Below are positions 21,850 to 30,971 of a stretch of DNA of 64,000 nt, in pieces. The position numbers and the translations under genes were made by a program. Source of the DNA: Vogesella aquatica (GTDB lineage: Bacteria > Pseudomonadota > Gammaproteobacteria > Burkholderiales > Chromobacteriaceae); NCBI RefSeq assembly GCF_028548455.1, contig NZ_JAQQLF010000008.1, forward strand, positions 62,001 to 126,000, read 5' to 3'. Within the stretch, counting starts at the first letter, position 1. Each line of letters begins with the position of its first letter. The notes under the pieces are model-generated. The model saw only the letters and a list, made by a program, of their open reading frames with translations. It had not been told where the DNA came from and searched no databases.

Positions 21850-22799
21850 GATTCCCCGTTGGTGGCCGCCGCTACCGGCACCACTCCTTCTTCTCGCCAC
21901 AGCACTTTGCTGGCTTGTTCGTTGCGCAACAGTAAAGCGTCTACCCGCAGCATGCTGCGCGGGTGGCGTATTTCACTTTGCAGCAGAAAATAGTCGCTGC
22001 GCACGCCGTACTCCACTGCCAGCGGCACCAGGTTACCGGTGAGGCGCAAGCCGAAGTCGGCCTTGTCCTTGAAATACGTGGTGCTACGCTGGTTGATCAA
22101 TGCCTGCGCCTGGCCACGCCCCAGGCCGGGCACCAGCGCCATCATCAAAGGCAGGCTGATAGTGTTCACATTCAAGGCGCTACGCTGCGGCAGCAGCACC
22201 AGATGCGGTGCCAGCCTGGCCAGCACCTGGCTGTCGTAACCCTTTACCCAGCGCAGCTGCGCCAGCTTTTGCACGCGGTTAGCCGGCGGCATGGCGTAAG
22301 ACGGCTGCTGGGCTGCGTACCAGGCCGACTCGGCACCTTGCGGGCGCTGCTCGTCGTCGGCGTCCAGCCAGTCCAGCAGCGTATCGGCCAAGGCAGCCGG
22401 CAGCTGCAGCTGGGCCAGCAGGCGGCGGTAAAGCTGCACTTGCACCGCGTCTTCCTTGCCGTCCGGCAGCAGCAGGTTGTGCACATTAAAGCGCCCCTGC
22501 GCATCGCTTAGCTGGCCGCTAATGCGGGTCTGTTCGGCCTCGGTTTGCGGCAAGGGCTGCGCCCATAGCTCGCCAAGGTGGTCTACCGCGCCGCTACTGC
22601 GGGCATCAAATGCCAGAATGTCACCCGCCCAGCCCACCCCGGCGTCGGCAATCAGCCGGATATCGGCACGGGCACGGTCGTTATCGGCCTGGCGCCACCA
22701 CAAGCTTTGCTGCCACAACACAGTAGCGGCTGCGGTAGCCGCCAGCGCCACAATCAGCAGCGCCATGATGATGGCCATGCCTTGCTGTTGCCGCTTCAT
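21846..22799 (-). CDS. gspK: Type II secretion minor pseudopilin GspK
   Basis: A 317-residue minor pseudopilin thought to sit at the pilus tip with GspI and GspJ. The prepilin signal RQQQG|MAIIMALLIVALAA is followed by a large globular region. As is usual for GspK, the glutamate at +5 of the mature protein is absent (MAIIM). ATG at 22799 overlaps the gspJ stop by 4 bases. The maturing enzyme is probably the PilD encoded at 40347-41201, as no gspO is seen. Confidence 0.92.
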   Translation of the reverse strand: MKRQQQGMAIIMALLIVALAATAAATVLWQQSLWWRQADNDRARADIRLIADAGVGWAGDILAFDARSSGAVDHLGELWAQPLPQTEAEQTRISGQLSDAQGRFNVHNLLLPDGKEDAVQVQLYRRLLAQLQLPAALADTLLDWLDADDEQRPQGAESAWYAAQQPSYAMPPANRVQKLAQLRWVKGYDSQVLARLAPHLVLLPQRSALNVNTISLPLMMALVPGLGRGQAQALINQRSTTYFKDKADFGLRLTGNLVPLAVEYGVRSDYFLLQSEIRHPRSMLRVDALLLRNEQASKVLWREEGVVPVAAATNGES

Positions 22800-23350
22800 G
22801 GCAGCACCCATACGCGGCTGATGGCTTCATCGCCGGGCAATACCACACGCATTTCCAGCGCACGCAGCTGCGGCGAGCCGGCCGCCGCCGCAGGCCACTG
22901 CGCGTACCACTGGCCATTGGCGGCCAACACGCGCCATTGCACACGGTAATCGCTAGCCAGCAAGGGTAAGGCTTCGCCTTCCGGCGCGCTGCTGGCCGGG
23001 CCCGCCAGCCAGCCCAGGCCGCCAGTGGCACGGTATTGCACCTGCTCTTGCCCGTCCGGATAGCGCGACGACGCCAGCCGCAGCTGCAACCACTGGCCCT
23101 GCCCCGCCGGCTGCAGCTGCAGGGCAGGCTGTTGCTGCTCGCTGGGGGCTTGCCGCGGCAGGCGCTGCAGGTCGGCCTCGACCCTGCGCAGCACCCGCGC
23201 CAGCTGCACCCAGCGTTCGCCGGTTTGCATGATGTGCTCGCGCGCGTTCAGCAAATTGCCAAACGCGCGGTAGCCCATCACGGTAAGAATGGACAGCAGG
23301 CTCATGGCAACCAGGATTTCTATCAGCGTCATGCCGTGCTGGCGCTTCAT
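22796..23350 (-). CDS. gspJ: Type II secretion minor pseudopilin GspJ
   Basis: A 184-residue pseudopilin with a short leader KRQHG and mature start MTLIEILVAMSLLSIL; Glu5 of the mature chain is present. The N-terminal hydrophobic helix is followed by a beta-rich domain. It overlaps both neighbours by 4 bases (ATGA type), consistent with translational coupling from gspI through gspK. Confidence 0.93.
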   Translation of the reverse strand: MKRQHGMTLIEILVAMSLLSILTVMGYRAFGNLLNAREHIMQTGERWVQLARVLRRVEADLQRLPRQAPSEQQQPALQLQPAGQGQWLQLRLASSRYPDGQEQVQYRATGGLGWLAGPASSAPEGEALPLLASDYRVQWRVLAANGQWYAQWPAAAAGSPQLRALEMRVVLPGDEAISRVWVLP

Positions 23351-23724
23351 GGCTGCACCTCGGGGCTGCGCACAAAGCCGGTGATCTCGGCCAGCACATA
23401 GCGCTGGCTGCCAGGCTGCAATACCCGCAGGATCACCTTGCGGAAGTTGCCGTTGGGCGTTTCGCTGACCTCGCGCTCCCAGCGCAGGCGGCGGCCATCG
23501 CTTTGCATTTCACCTTCTTGCAGGCCTGGGCCTGGCCACTCGCGCCGCGCCTGCATCAGGGCCAGCTGGTTTTGCGCCTCCCAGGTGGCGATCATGCGCT
23601 GTTTCATCTGCTCGCTATTGTCGGCAGCCACCCCGCTGGCACGCAGCAAGGCCGCCAGCGCCACCGCCATGATGGCCAGCGCGACCAGCACCTCGAACAG
23701 GGTGAAGCCGCCTTGCTGCCTCAC
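23347..23724 (-). CDS. gspI: Type II secretion minor pseudopilin GspI
   Basis: A 125-residue pseudopilin with leader MRQQGG and mature start FTLFEVLVALAIMAVALAA, including Glu5. It nucleates the pilus tip with GspJ and GspK. Size and the GspI-like motif AALLRASGVAADN support the name. The gene overlaps gspH and gspJ by 4 bases each. Confidence 0.93.
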   Translation of the reverse strand: MRQQGGFTLFEVLVALAIMAVALAALLRASGVAADNSEQMKQRMIATWEAQNQLALMQARREWPGPGLQEGEMQSDGRRLRWEREVSETPNGNFRKVILRVLQPGSQRYVLAEITGFVRSPEVQP

Positions 23725-24206
23725 GGCGCCACCTCCACGGTAACGGTGCCTACCGGTGACAGCGTGATGCTGCGCGCGCCGCTCTCACCACGCAGCGTCA
23801 GTGCCAGCGCGGGTGGGCGGCCATCCTGCCATAGCCGCACCGGGCCGCTGGCCGGGCGGCCGTCTTGCAGCAGGCCATCGCCGCGCAAACCTTCCGGCAG
23901 CAGGTGATCGGCAAAAAACGCATCGGCGCTGGGCTGCCAGCCACCCTGGCTATCGGCCACGCGCCAGCGGGCGCCGCCTGCCTGCCAGTCCAGCGCCAGC
24001 GCCTCGCCCATTTCGGCGGCATCCACCGCTTGCTCCAGCACCCGCGCCAGACGGTAGCTTTCGTCTTCCAGCTGACGATGCGTATCAGGGCGCAGGCTGA
24101 AGCTGACGGTAGTGGCCATCACACCAATGATGAGCAGCACCACCATCACCTCGATCAGCGTAAAGCCGCCTTGCGGCCAACGTTGGCCGCAGCCTGCGCG
24201 CGTCAT
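23721..24206 (-). CDS. gspH: Type II secretion minor pseudopilin GspH
   Basis: A 161-residue pseudopilin; the leader ends QGG and the mature protein starts FTLIEVMVVLLIIGVMA with Glu5. The 14-residue leader MTRAGCGQRWPQGG is odd: codons 6-12 are built from a perfect 20-base palindrome of two DUS-like words (24172-24191). It lies 6 bases after gspG. A later start inside the leader would remove the pilin signal, so ATG at 24206 is kept. Confidence 0.92.
   Translation of the reverse strand: MTRAGCGQRWPQGGFTLIEVMVVLLIIGVMATTVSFSLRPDTHRQLEDESYRLARVLEQAVDAAEMGEALALDWQAGGARWRVADSQGGWQPSADAFFADHLLPEGLRGDGLLQDGRPASGPVRLWQDGRPPALALTLRGESGARSITLSPVGTVTVEVAP
24172..24191. repeat. Perfect 20-bp palindrome of two DUS-like words inside the gspH leader codons
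   Basis: The sequence is TGCGGCCAACGTTGGCCGCA, two exact 10-mers head to head with no spacer. It lies 16-35 bases into the gspH reading frame, so the mRNA can form a 10-bp hairpin close to the start codon. Confidence 0.92.
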
Positions 24207-24212
24207 GCCGGT

Positions 24213-24650
24213 TTACAGCGCCCAGGAGCCGATATCGGCGTCGTTGCCTTCGCCACCGGGCTCGCCGTCGGCGCCCAGGCTCCAGATATCCACCTCACCA
24301 TGGCTACCTGGCGCGGCGTACTGGTAGGGGTTGCCCCATGGGTCGTTGGGCAGGCGCTCCAGGTAGCCGCCCGGCTTCCAGTTTTTCGGCGCCGGGCCGC
24401 TGGTCGGCTTGCTCACCAGCGCTTGCAGGCCCTGCTCGGTGGTGGGGTAGCGCGTGTTATCGAGGCGATAGAGCTTGAGGCCCTGCAGCATGGCGCCGAT
24501 ATCCTGTTTGGCGGCCACGATGCGCGCCTCGTCCGGGCGGCTCATTACCTTGGGCACCACCAGCGCGGCCAGCACGCCGAGGATGACGATGACCACCATG
24601 ATCTCGATCAGGGTGAAGCCGCGCTGGGCGGCAGAGTTGAGGCGTTTCAT
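24213..24650 (-). CDS. gspG: Type II secretion major pseudopilin GspG
   Basis: A 145-residue major pseudopilin that forms the periplasmic pilus. The prepilin leader ends AAQRG and the mature chain begins [22 protein letters not shown]. The GspG calcium-site region ([12 protein letters not shown] and [12 protein letters not shown]) is intact. ATG at 24650 follows an AAGGGAG ribosome site; the longer frame to 24722 runs into the upstream dinB-like gene. Confidence 0.97.
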   Translation of the reverse strand: MKRLNSAAQRGFTLIEIMVVIVILGVLAALVVPKVMSRPDEARIVAAKQDIGAMLQGLKLYRLDNTRYPTTEQGLQALVSKPTSGPAPKNWKPGGYLERLPNDPWGNPYQYAAPGSHGEVDIWSLGADGEPGGEGNDADIGSWAL

Positions 24651-24699
24651 GTGAGCTCCCTTGGGCAATGGATGGCCGGCAACGCGGGCCGGCGTAAAA

Positions 24700-25248
24700 T
24701 CAGTCGCTGCTGGCTGCGACATCCGGCAGCCACATCAGCAGGTCGGTAACGCCCACGTCCACGCCAGCCTGGCTCAGCAGGGTGCTGGCCTGGCCGCGAT
24801 GGTGGGTCTGGTGGTTGAAAAAATGCAGCAGCACGCCGCCCAGCGCCTTGACGCATGCATCACCGCGCATAGCCTGGTAGGCCAGGTCTTGCGCCAGCAC
24901 GCGTTCATCCAGCGTGGCGGCCCATTGCTCGATCAAGCTATCCAGTTGCTGGCGCAGCGCAGCCAGCTCGGCAAGGTTGGCCGCAGGCCGGGCGTCCAGT
25001 GCCACGGGCTGCGGCCAAAGCCGCACAGGCTGCAATACTTCGGCACCGTATGGCAAGGTGGCAAAACGTCGCAGCCAGACGGTATCGCCCACCACGATAT
25101 GGCTGAGCGTGCCGAACAGCGAGCCGAAAAATGCGCCACGATCGGCATGCAGGACATCATCCGGCAGGCTGGCAGCGGCTTGGTACAGCTTGTCGTTCAT
25201 GCCGCGATTGTAGGCGGCCAATTGGCGGATGGCGGCGGGGGTCAGCAT
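24700..25248 (-). CDS. DinB-family protein within the gsp operon
   Basis: A 182-residue four-helix-bundle protein of the DinB/YfiT-like group, often metal-dependent thiol transferases or hydrolases of unknown substrate. The putative metal ligands are His in [10 protein letters not shown] and the [12 protein letters not shown] motif. ATG at 25248 gives the family start [21 protein letters not shown] and overlaps the end of the preceding 52-aa frame. It sits between gspF and gspG, with no known link to secretion; the surrounding operon is otherwise uninterrupted. A DUS-like copy is at 24976. Confidence 0.82.
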   Translation of the reverse strand: MLTPAAIRQLAAYNRGMNDKLYQAAASLPDDVLHADRGAFFGSLFGTLSHIVVGDTVWLRRFATLPYGAEVLQPVRLWPQPVALDARPAANLAELAALRQQLDSLIEQWAATLDERVLAQDLAYQAMRGDACVKALGGVLLHFFNHQTHHRGQASTLLSQAGVDVGVTDLLMWLPDVAASSD

Positions 25249-25400
25249 GGCGTGGTTCCGGTGTGGGCGTGCCATTCGGCCAGCTGCAACGGCAACAAGG
25301 CAAACAGCATCACACTTGCCGGCGGCGATACCGCCTCGGCCAGCAGCCGTTGTTCCTCTGCCAGCAAGCGGCCCGTGCGTTCGGCATCTATCGGGTTCAT
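25242..25400 (-). CDS. Small 52-residue hypothetical protein between gspF and the dinB-like gene
   Basis: Reading the minus strand from 25400 gives MNPIDAERTGRLLAEEQRLL and a 52-residue frame ending at 25242. ATG lies 3 bases after the gspF stop with an AGGTGA ribosome site, and the stop overlaps the start of the dinB-like gene. Spacing and overlaps suggest translational coupling. The protein is helical with a hydrophobic middle (VMLFALLPLQLAEWH). I know no family. Confidence 0.5.
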   Translation of the reverse strand: MNPIDAERTGRLLAEEQRLLAEAVSPPASVMLFALLPLQLAEWHAHTGTTPC

Positions 25401-25403
25401 GCG

Positions 25404-26609
25404 TCACCTCACCATCTGGTTCATGTCGATGATCGGCATCATGATGGCCATCACGATCAGCAACACCAGCCCGCCCATCACCAGAATCAGCAAGGGCTCC
25501 ATCAGCGTGGTGAAGGTGGCCAGCTTGCGCTCTACTTCTTGCTGCTGCTGGACGGCAGCGCGGTCCAGCATGTCGGCCAGACGGCCGCTGGCTTCGCCGC
25601 TGCCGATCAGGTGGATCAGTACCGGCGGAAACTGGCGCGTACTGCCCAGTGCCCGCGACAGGGCCATGCCTTCGCGCACTTTGGCGGCGGTGTCGGCGAT
25701 GGCGTCCTGCATGGGAATCAGGCTGACGATGCCGCGCGCGGTGTCCAGCGCGGTGAGCAAGGGCACGCCAGAACCCACCAGAATGGACAGCGTGCTGGCC
25801 ATGCGTGCGGTGTTGAGCGCCTGTAGCAGGCGGCCGATAACCGGCAGGCGCAATAGTTGGCCGTGCCAGGCGCGGCGTAGCGCCGGCACCTGCAGCATGC
25901 GCCAGATGGCAGCGGCTGCGGCCACGATCAGCAGCAACAGCACCACGCCCCAGTCGCGCAGGAAGTGGCTGCTGGCCACCAGCATGCGCGTCAGCAGCGG
26001 CAGCGTTTGCTTGCTTTGCGCAAACACGCTCACCACCTGCGGCACCACGTAGGCCATCAGCCCGCCCACCACCAGCAGCGCCACCACGGTGACTACCGCC
26101 GGATAGGCCATGGCCAATGCCACTTTTTGCTGCGTGTGCTGGCGCTGGTCCAGGTAGTGCGCCAGTTTGGCCATGACCTGCCCCAGATGGCCGGACTGCT
26201 CGCCACCCTGCACCAGCGAGCGGTACAGGCTGTTGAACACGGCTGGCGCGCCGGCCAGCGCCTGCGCCAGCGATTTGCCTTCCAGGATATCGCTACGCAC
26301 CTGCGCCAGTACGGCACGGGTGCGCGGGTGCTCGCTTTGCTCGGTGATGGCGGCCAGCGCGCGCTCCAGCGGCAGGCCGGCGTCCAGCAGCGTGGCCAGC
26401 TGCTGGGTGAACATCACCAGCTCGGCACGCGGCAAGCCACGCGCCAGCAGCGAGCTACCCTGGCGTGGAGCGGCCACGCTGTCGAGCTCCAGCGGCAGCA
26501 AGCCGCGCTCGCGCAACTGGGCGCGGGCGGCGCGGGCGGAGTCGGCCTCCAGCAGGCCGCCGTGTTCCTTGCCGGCGGCGTCGAGGGCGGTGTACTTGAA
26601 TGCGGCCAA
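25404..26609 (-). CDS. gspF: Type II secretion inner-membrane platform protein GspF
   Basis: A 401-residue polytopic protein with two T2SF domains (about residues 70-193 and 270-395) and three membrane helices, at the centre of the assembly platform. Signatures are FTQQLATLLDAGLPLERAL and the C-terminal LLILVMGGLVLLIVMAIMMPIIDMNQM. It starts 1 base after the gspE stop. The exact DUS-like copy at 26601-26610 covers codons 1-3 region of the gene. Confidence 0.96.
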   Translation of the reverse strand: MAAFKYTALDAAGKEHGGLLEADSARAARAQLRERGLLPLELDSVAAPRQGSSLLARGLPRAELVMFTQQLATLLDAGLPLERALAAITEQSEHPRTRAVLAQVRSDILEGKSLAQALAGAPAVFNSLYRSLVQGGEQSGHLGQVMAKLAHYLDQRQHTQQKVALAMAYPAVVTVVALLVVGGLMAYVVPQVVSVFAQSKQTLPLLTRMLVASSHFLRDWGVVLLLLIVAAAAAIWRMLQVPALRRAWHGQLLRLPVIGRLLQALNTARMASTLSILVGSGVPLLTALDTARGIVSLIPMQDAIADTAAKVREGMALSRALGSTRQFPPVLIHLIGSGEASGRLADMLDRAAVQQQQEVERKLATFTTLMEPLLILVMGGLVLLIVMAIMMPIIDMNQMVR

Positions 26610-26610
26610 C

Positions 26611-28065
26611 TCAGCTCCTCGTCACGCGCAGGATTTCTTCGAGGCTGGTTTCGCCGCCGCGTACCCAGCGCAAGCCGTCGTCGCGCAGGCTGCGCATGCC
26701 GCACGACGCGGCATGCGCGCGCAGTTCGGCTTCGCTGGCGCGGTCGTGGATCAGCTTCTGCAGCGTGTCGTCCACTTGCAGCAGCTCGTACACGCCGTAA
26801 CGGCCGCGATAGCCGCTGTTGCTGCACGCCGGGCAGCCCGCCGGGCGGTAATGCAGCACGCCCGGCTCGCCGTCCAGTGGCAGCGGGTGCAGCTGCTTGC
26901 ACTGCGGGCACAGGCGGCGTACCAGCCGCTGCGCCATCACGCCCAGCAGGCTGGACGCCAGCAGAAAAGGCTCCACGCCCATGTCGGTGAGGCGGGTAAT
27001 GGCGCTGGCGGCGTCGTTGGTGTGCAGCGTGGCCAGCACCAGGTGGCCGGTGAGCGAGGCTTGCACGGCGATCTGGGCGGTTTCCAGGTCGCGGATCTCA
27101 CCGATCATCACCACGTCCGGGTCCTGGCGCAGGATGGCGCGCAGCGCCTTGGCAAAACTCATGTCGATCTTGGCGTTTACCTGCGTCTGGCCCACGCCGT
27201 CCAGGTGGTACTCCACCGGGTCTTCCACGGTCATGATGTTGGTGTGGCGCGCGTCCAGCCGCGATAGCGCGGCGTACAGCGTGGTGGTCTTGCCGGAGCC
27301 GGTGGGGCCGGTCACCAGCAAGATGCCGTGCGGCTGGCGGATCAGGCCGTCCACTTGCCCCAATATATCGGCGGCCATGCCCAGCGTGGCCAGGTCCAGC
27401 CGCGCGGCCTCTTTATCCAGCAGCCGCAACACCACGCGCTCGCCGTGGCTGGTGGGCAGCGTGGACACGCGCACATCGACGGGGCGGCCGCCCAGCCGCA
27501 GCGAGATACGGCCGTCTTGCGGCAGCCGTTTTTCGGCGATGTCCATGCTGGCCATGATCTTCAGCCGCGACACCATGGCGGCGTGCAGCGCACGGTGCGG
27601 TGTCACCACGTCGCGCAGCGTGCCGTCCAGCCGGAAACGCACCAGGCTGCGGTCTTCAAACGCTTCGATATGGATGTCGGAAGCGCCGTCGCGCAGTGCC
27701 TGCGTCAGCAGCGCGTTGATCATGCGGATAATGGGCGCGTCGCCTTCGGACTCCAGCAGGTCTTCCACCTCGGGCAGCGAGTCCACCATGGCGTTCAGGT
27801 CCAGGCTGTCGCCGATATCGTCCACTACACCTGCCGCGCCGTCGCTACGGTTGGCGTACAGGCTGGACAGGCGGCGGTCCAGCTCGTCTGCGGCCAACGT
27901 TTCAAGGTGATCGGGCGCGCCGTGCAGGCGCAGTACTTCGCTGATGGCGCTGGCCGGGGTTTGGCTATCGAGCAGCAGCACGCGGCCATCGGGGCCGTCT
28001 TCCAGCACGATGCGCTGGCTACGGGCAAAGGCAAAGCCCAGCACCGGGTGGCGGGCTACGCTCAT
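26611..28065 (-). CDS. gspE: Type II secretion ATPase GspE
   Basis: A 484-residue hexameric ATPase that powers pseudopilus growth. It has Walker A GPTGSGKTTTLYAAL, the Asp box and Walker B region MTVEDPVEYHLDGV and DPDVVMIGEIRDLETA, the His box TGHLVLATLHTNDA, and a zinc-binding four-cysteine module (CPQC...CPAC). It overlaps gspD by 4 bases. It is distinct from the pilus ATPase PilB at 42441-44153. A DUS-like copy is at 27889. Confidence 0.97.
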   Translation of the reverse strand: MSVARHPVLGFAFARSQRIVLEDGPDGRVLLLDSQTPASAISEVLRLHGAPDHLETLAADELDRRLSSLYANRSDGAAGVVDDIGDSLDLNAMVDSLPEVEDLLESEGDAPIIRMINALLTQALRDGASDIHIEAFEDRSLVRFRLDGTLRDVVTPHRALHAAMVSRLKIMASMDIAEKRLPQDGRISLRLGGRPVDVRVSTLPTSHGERVVLRLLDKEAARLDLATLGMAADILGQVDGLIRQPHGILLVTGPTGSGKTTTLYAALSRLDARHTNIMTVEDPVEYHLDGVGQTQVNAKIDMSFAKALRAILRQDPDVVMIGEIRDLETAQIAVQASLTGHLVLATLHTNDAASAITRLTDMGVEPFLLASSLLGVMAQRLVRRLCPQCKQLHPLPLDGEPGVLHYRPAGCPACSNSGYRGRYGVYELLQVDDTLQKLIHDRASEAELRAHAASCGMRSLRDDGLRWVRGGETSLEEILRVTRS

Positions 28066-30128
28066 GGTTTGGCCACGCGCTGGCTATCCGGCTGCGGCAG
28101 TTTGCCGCTTTGCTGCAGCTGTTGCAGCAGGCCGCCGGCCGGCGACGACTGGTAGGCGTCTGCGGCATTCAGCGGCAGCTTGCTGTCCTGGCGCTGGCGG
28201 TCGCCGATCACATAGTCGTAGCGGTCGCTGGCCAGGCCGCGCGCGCTGCCATCGTCACGCAGGATGGTGGGCTTGAGGAACACCATCAGGTTGGTTTTCT
28301 TGCGCTGTTTTTGCTGGTACTTGAACAGCCAGCCCAGGCCGGGAATATCGCCCAGCAGCGGGACTTTGTTCTCGCCATCGCTGACCGCTTCCTGGATCAG
28401 GCCGCCAATCGCCACGATGCTGCCATCGTCCACGGTGACGGTGGTTTCGATGGCACGCTTGTTGGTGGTGAGGCCGGCGGGGTTATTGCGGCTGGTTTCT
28501 TCTACCGACGACACTTCCTGCAGGATTTTCATCTTTACCAGGCCGCCTTCGGAAATCTGCGGTGTCAGCTTCAGCGTCAGGCCCACGTCCTTGCGTTCGT
28601 AGGTCTGGAAGGGCGACGATACGCTGCTGTTATTGCCACCGGCAGTGCCGGTGTTGCTGTAACTGCCGGTGAGAAACGGCACGTTCTGCCCGATGACGAT
28701 CTTGGCTTCTTCGTTATCCATGGTCATCAGGTTCGGCGTGGACAGCACATTGCCTTCGGCTTCTTTTTCCAGCGCTCGTGCCAGCAAGCCCAGGTTCAAC
28801 ACCTGGCCGATACCCGGAATGGTCACGGTGCCCTTGCTGATGCCCACTGTCAGGCCGCTACTGCCAGCCATCGCGCTGATGCCCGCCGCACCGCCGGTCG
28901 CCACATTCAGGATGCCGGGGTTGCCCGTAGCCGGGAAATTGGTGCCGCCAATGACGCTGGTGCCGCCATTGCCCAGGCCGGACAGCGACTGCCACTGCAT
29001 GCCGACTTCCTGCGCCCGCTCGGCCGATACTTCTACCACCAGCGCCTCGACAAACACCTGCGCGCGGCGGCGGTCCAGCATGTCGATCACATTGCGCAGG
29101 TTCTGGTACATGGCATCCGGCACGTTCATGATCAGCGCATTGTTGGCCACATCCGCCTGGATGGTGCTGCCCAGCGCGCCACCATTGCTGTCAGCCGCTT
29201 TGGTACTGCCTGCTGTGCCAGGTGCCTGGCCATTGGCAGGCGTGCTGGCAGCCGCTGTGGGTGCCGCCTCGCCGGACAGCAGGCTGCGCAGGGTTTGCGC
29301 TACCCGCGTGGCCTCGGCATTACGCAGGTACACCACGCGCACATTGGCACCGGCCTGGCTAGGCTGGTCCAGCAGGGTGAGCAGGTTTTTTACCTTGGCC
29401 AGGCGGCCACTGGTGTCGGCGCGCACCAGCAGCACATTGCTGCGCGCGTCCGGCACGATGGTGATACGGCCGCCGTCAGCAGCGTTGGCCGCACCGGTAC
29501 TGCCTTCCTGCAATAGCTTGTTCAGCTGGCTGGCCATTTCGATAGCCGAGGCGTACTTCACCGGCAGCACCACGCTATCGGCGGCGCTGGCACTTTCGAT
29601 ACTGTCGATAATGGCTTCGATACGGCGGATATTGTCGGCGTAGTCGGTCACCACCACGGCATTGGCCTGCGGCATGGCCGCCACGGTGTTGTTCGGGGAA
29701 ATAATGGGGCGAATCACCGGCACCAGCTGGTTGGCGCTGCCGTGCCGCAAAATGAACACCTTGGTAATCAGGCGGTCGCCGTCACCGCGGCGCGCATTGC
29801 CTACCCGGGCGTGCAGCTTGGCATCGGCTTCGGGCACGATCTTGATCACGCCGTCACTTTCTACCGCGCTAAAGCCCTGCATGCGCAGGCTGGACAGCAG
29901 AATCTGGTAAGACAGCTCGCGCGGTACCGGGCGCGCCGACACGATATTCACCGTGCCTTTTACCCGCGGGTCCAGCACGAAGTTCTTACCGGAAATCTCG
30001 CCGATGGCTTTGACCACCGTATCGATATCCACATTGACGAAGTTCAGCATTACCGGCTCGTCGGGCGCGGCAAAAGCGTGGCAAGCAAATACCAGTGCCA
30101 AGGCACCGGCCAAACGGGCTATCTGCAT
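28062..30128 (-). CDS. gspD: Type II secretion outer-membrane secretin GspD
   Basis: A 688-residue secretin forming the outer-membrane channel. A signal peptide (residues 1-20, cleaved near FAA) precedes N0 (LNFVNVDIDTVVKAIGEISGKNFVLDP) and N1-N3 repeats, with a Gly/Thr/Ala-rich linker in N3. The conserved secretin core contains VPFLTGSY and VPLLGDIPGLGWLF. The C-terminal tail may recruit a pilotin. It follows gspC after 116 bases. A DUS-like copy is at 29484. Confidence 0.97.
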   Translation of the reverse strand: MQIARLAGALALVFACHAFAAPDEPVMLNFVNVDIDTVVKAIGEISGKNFVLDPRVKGTVNIVSARPVPRELSYQILLSSLRMQGFSAVESDGVIKIVPEADAKLHARVGNARRGDGDRLITKVFILRHGSANQLVPVIRPIISPNNTVAAMPQANAVVVTDYADNIRRIEAIIDSIESASAADSVVLPVKYASAIEMASQLNKLLQEGSTGAANAADGGRITIVPDARSNVLLVRADTSGRLAKVKNLLTLLDQPSQAGANVRVVYLRNAEATRVAQTLRSLLSGEAAPTAAASTPANGQAPGTAGSTKAADSNGGALGSTIQADVANNALIMNVPDAMYQNLRNVIDMLDRRRAQVFVEALVVEVSAERAQEVGMQWQSLSGLGNGGTSVIGGTNFPATGNPGILNVATGGAAGISAMAGSSGLTVGISKGTVTIPGIGQVLNLGLLARALEKEAEGNVLSTPNLMTMDNEEAKIVIGQNVPFLTGSYSNTGTAGGNNSSVSSPFQTYERKDVGLTLKLTPQISEGGLVKMKILQEVSSVEETSRNNPAGLTTNKRAIETTVTVDDGSIVAIGGLIQEAVSDGENKVPLLGDIPGLGWLFKYQQKQRKKTNLMVFLKPTILRDDGSARGLASDRYDYVIGDRQRQDSKLPLNAADAYQSSPAGGLLQQLQQSGKLPQPDSQRVAKP

Positions 30129-30244
30129 GATTGTATCGATCTGCTTTTCTATTGTTCAGATACCGTGGCGTCTTGCACCACACCGGCTACGGCGCCAGCG
30201 TAGCGCCAACGTAAAACCTGGGTTCACACCCTGCCGCTTACCGC

Positions 30245-30844
30245 TCAGCCCTGCGGGGCCGGCGCATCCCTTTGCGGCAGACCATCGTTTGCCGGCGGTA
30301 CCGCCGCCGCGGGGGCCTGCATGGCTGGCTGGGTTGCAGGCATGCCAAACAGCGGCGGCTGGGCAGGTGTCTGGCCAGCCACACTGTCTGGCTGTGCCTG
30401 GCGGCTCAGTGCCACATTCAGCTCGCTACCATCCGGCTGGCGCAGTACAACCCCGCCCCCGTTCACCCGCAGCAACAACCAGCCACCTGGCGTTTTGTCA
30501 CCGGCGCGCACGGCAATTTTCTGGCCATTTTCCAGCAAGATGGCGAAATCCTGACGCGAGCCCTGACCGCCACCCAGTACACCCAGTACCGTCACGGGCG
30601 GCGCAGCCTGGCTAGCCGTAGCGTCTTGCACCACACCAAACCAGGATTGCTGGGCGACGCCACCGGCAGCTGCCAGCGGCTGCGGCTGGGTCAGCACGCG
30701 CAGGGATGGCGAAGCCGGCAGCAAGGCCAGAAAAGTGGCCACTAGCCACCAGCCGGCAAACAGTGCTGCCAGCCACGGCAAAAGGGCTGGCACGCGGCCG
30801 ATGTGGCGCAAAGCACGTTGCGGCATGGACATAAGACGGGGCAT
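30245..30844 (-). CDS. gspC: Type II secretion protein GspC (short form without PDZ)
   Basis: A 199-residue bitopic protein that connects the inner-membrane platform with GspD. One membrane helix (about 21-44) is followed by the homology region SWFGVVQDA...VTVLGVLGG...FAILLENGQKIAVRAGDK. The C-terminal part is Pro/Ala/Gln-rich and has no PDZ domain, so it is shorter than the E. coli or Vibrio proteins. It is the first gene of the operon. No clear ribosome site is seen; ATG codons at 30832 and 30826 are alternatives. Confidence 0.85.
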   Translation of the reverse strand: MPRLMSMPQRALRHIGRVPALLPWLAALFAGWWLVATFLALLPASPSLRVLTQPQPLAAAGGVAQQSWFGVVQDATASQAAPPVTVLGVLGGGQGSRQDFAILLENGQKIAVRAGDKTPGGWLLLRVNGGGVVLRQPDGSELNVALSRQAQPDSVAGQTPAQPPLFGMPATQPAMQAPAAAVPPANDGLPQRDAPAPQG

Positions 30845-30926
30845 TCCGGAACAGACAAAAGTGGGAGATTAATGAAGAGAGCATGGATGGGCAAGCATCC
30901 TGCACGGGTAGCATTGCCAGCATATG

Positions 30927-30956
30927 AAAAGCCCCCATTCATTTGAAAGGGGGCTT
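30927..30956 (-). terminator. Terminator of the acyl-CoA dehydrogenase gene
   Basis: On the minus strand AAGCCCCC pairs with GGGGGCTT around a 12-base loop, followed by a short T-run (TTTT). It lies 16 bases after the dehydrogenase stop. Confidence 0.8.
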
Positions 30957-30971
30957 CGCGGGCAAAACAGC

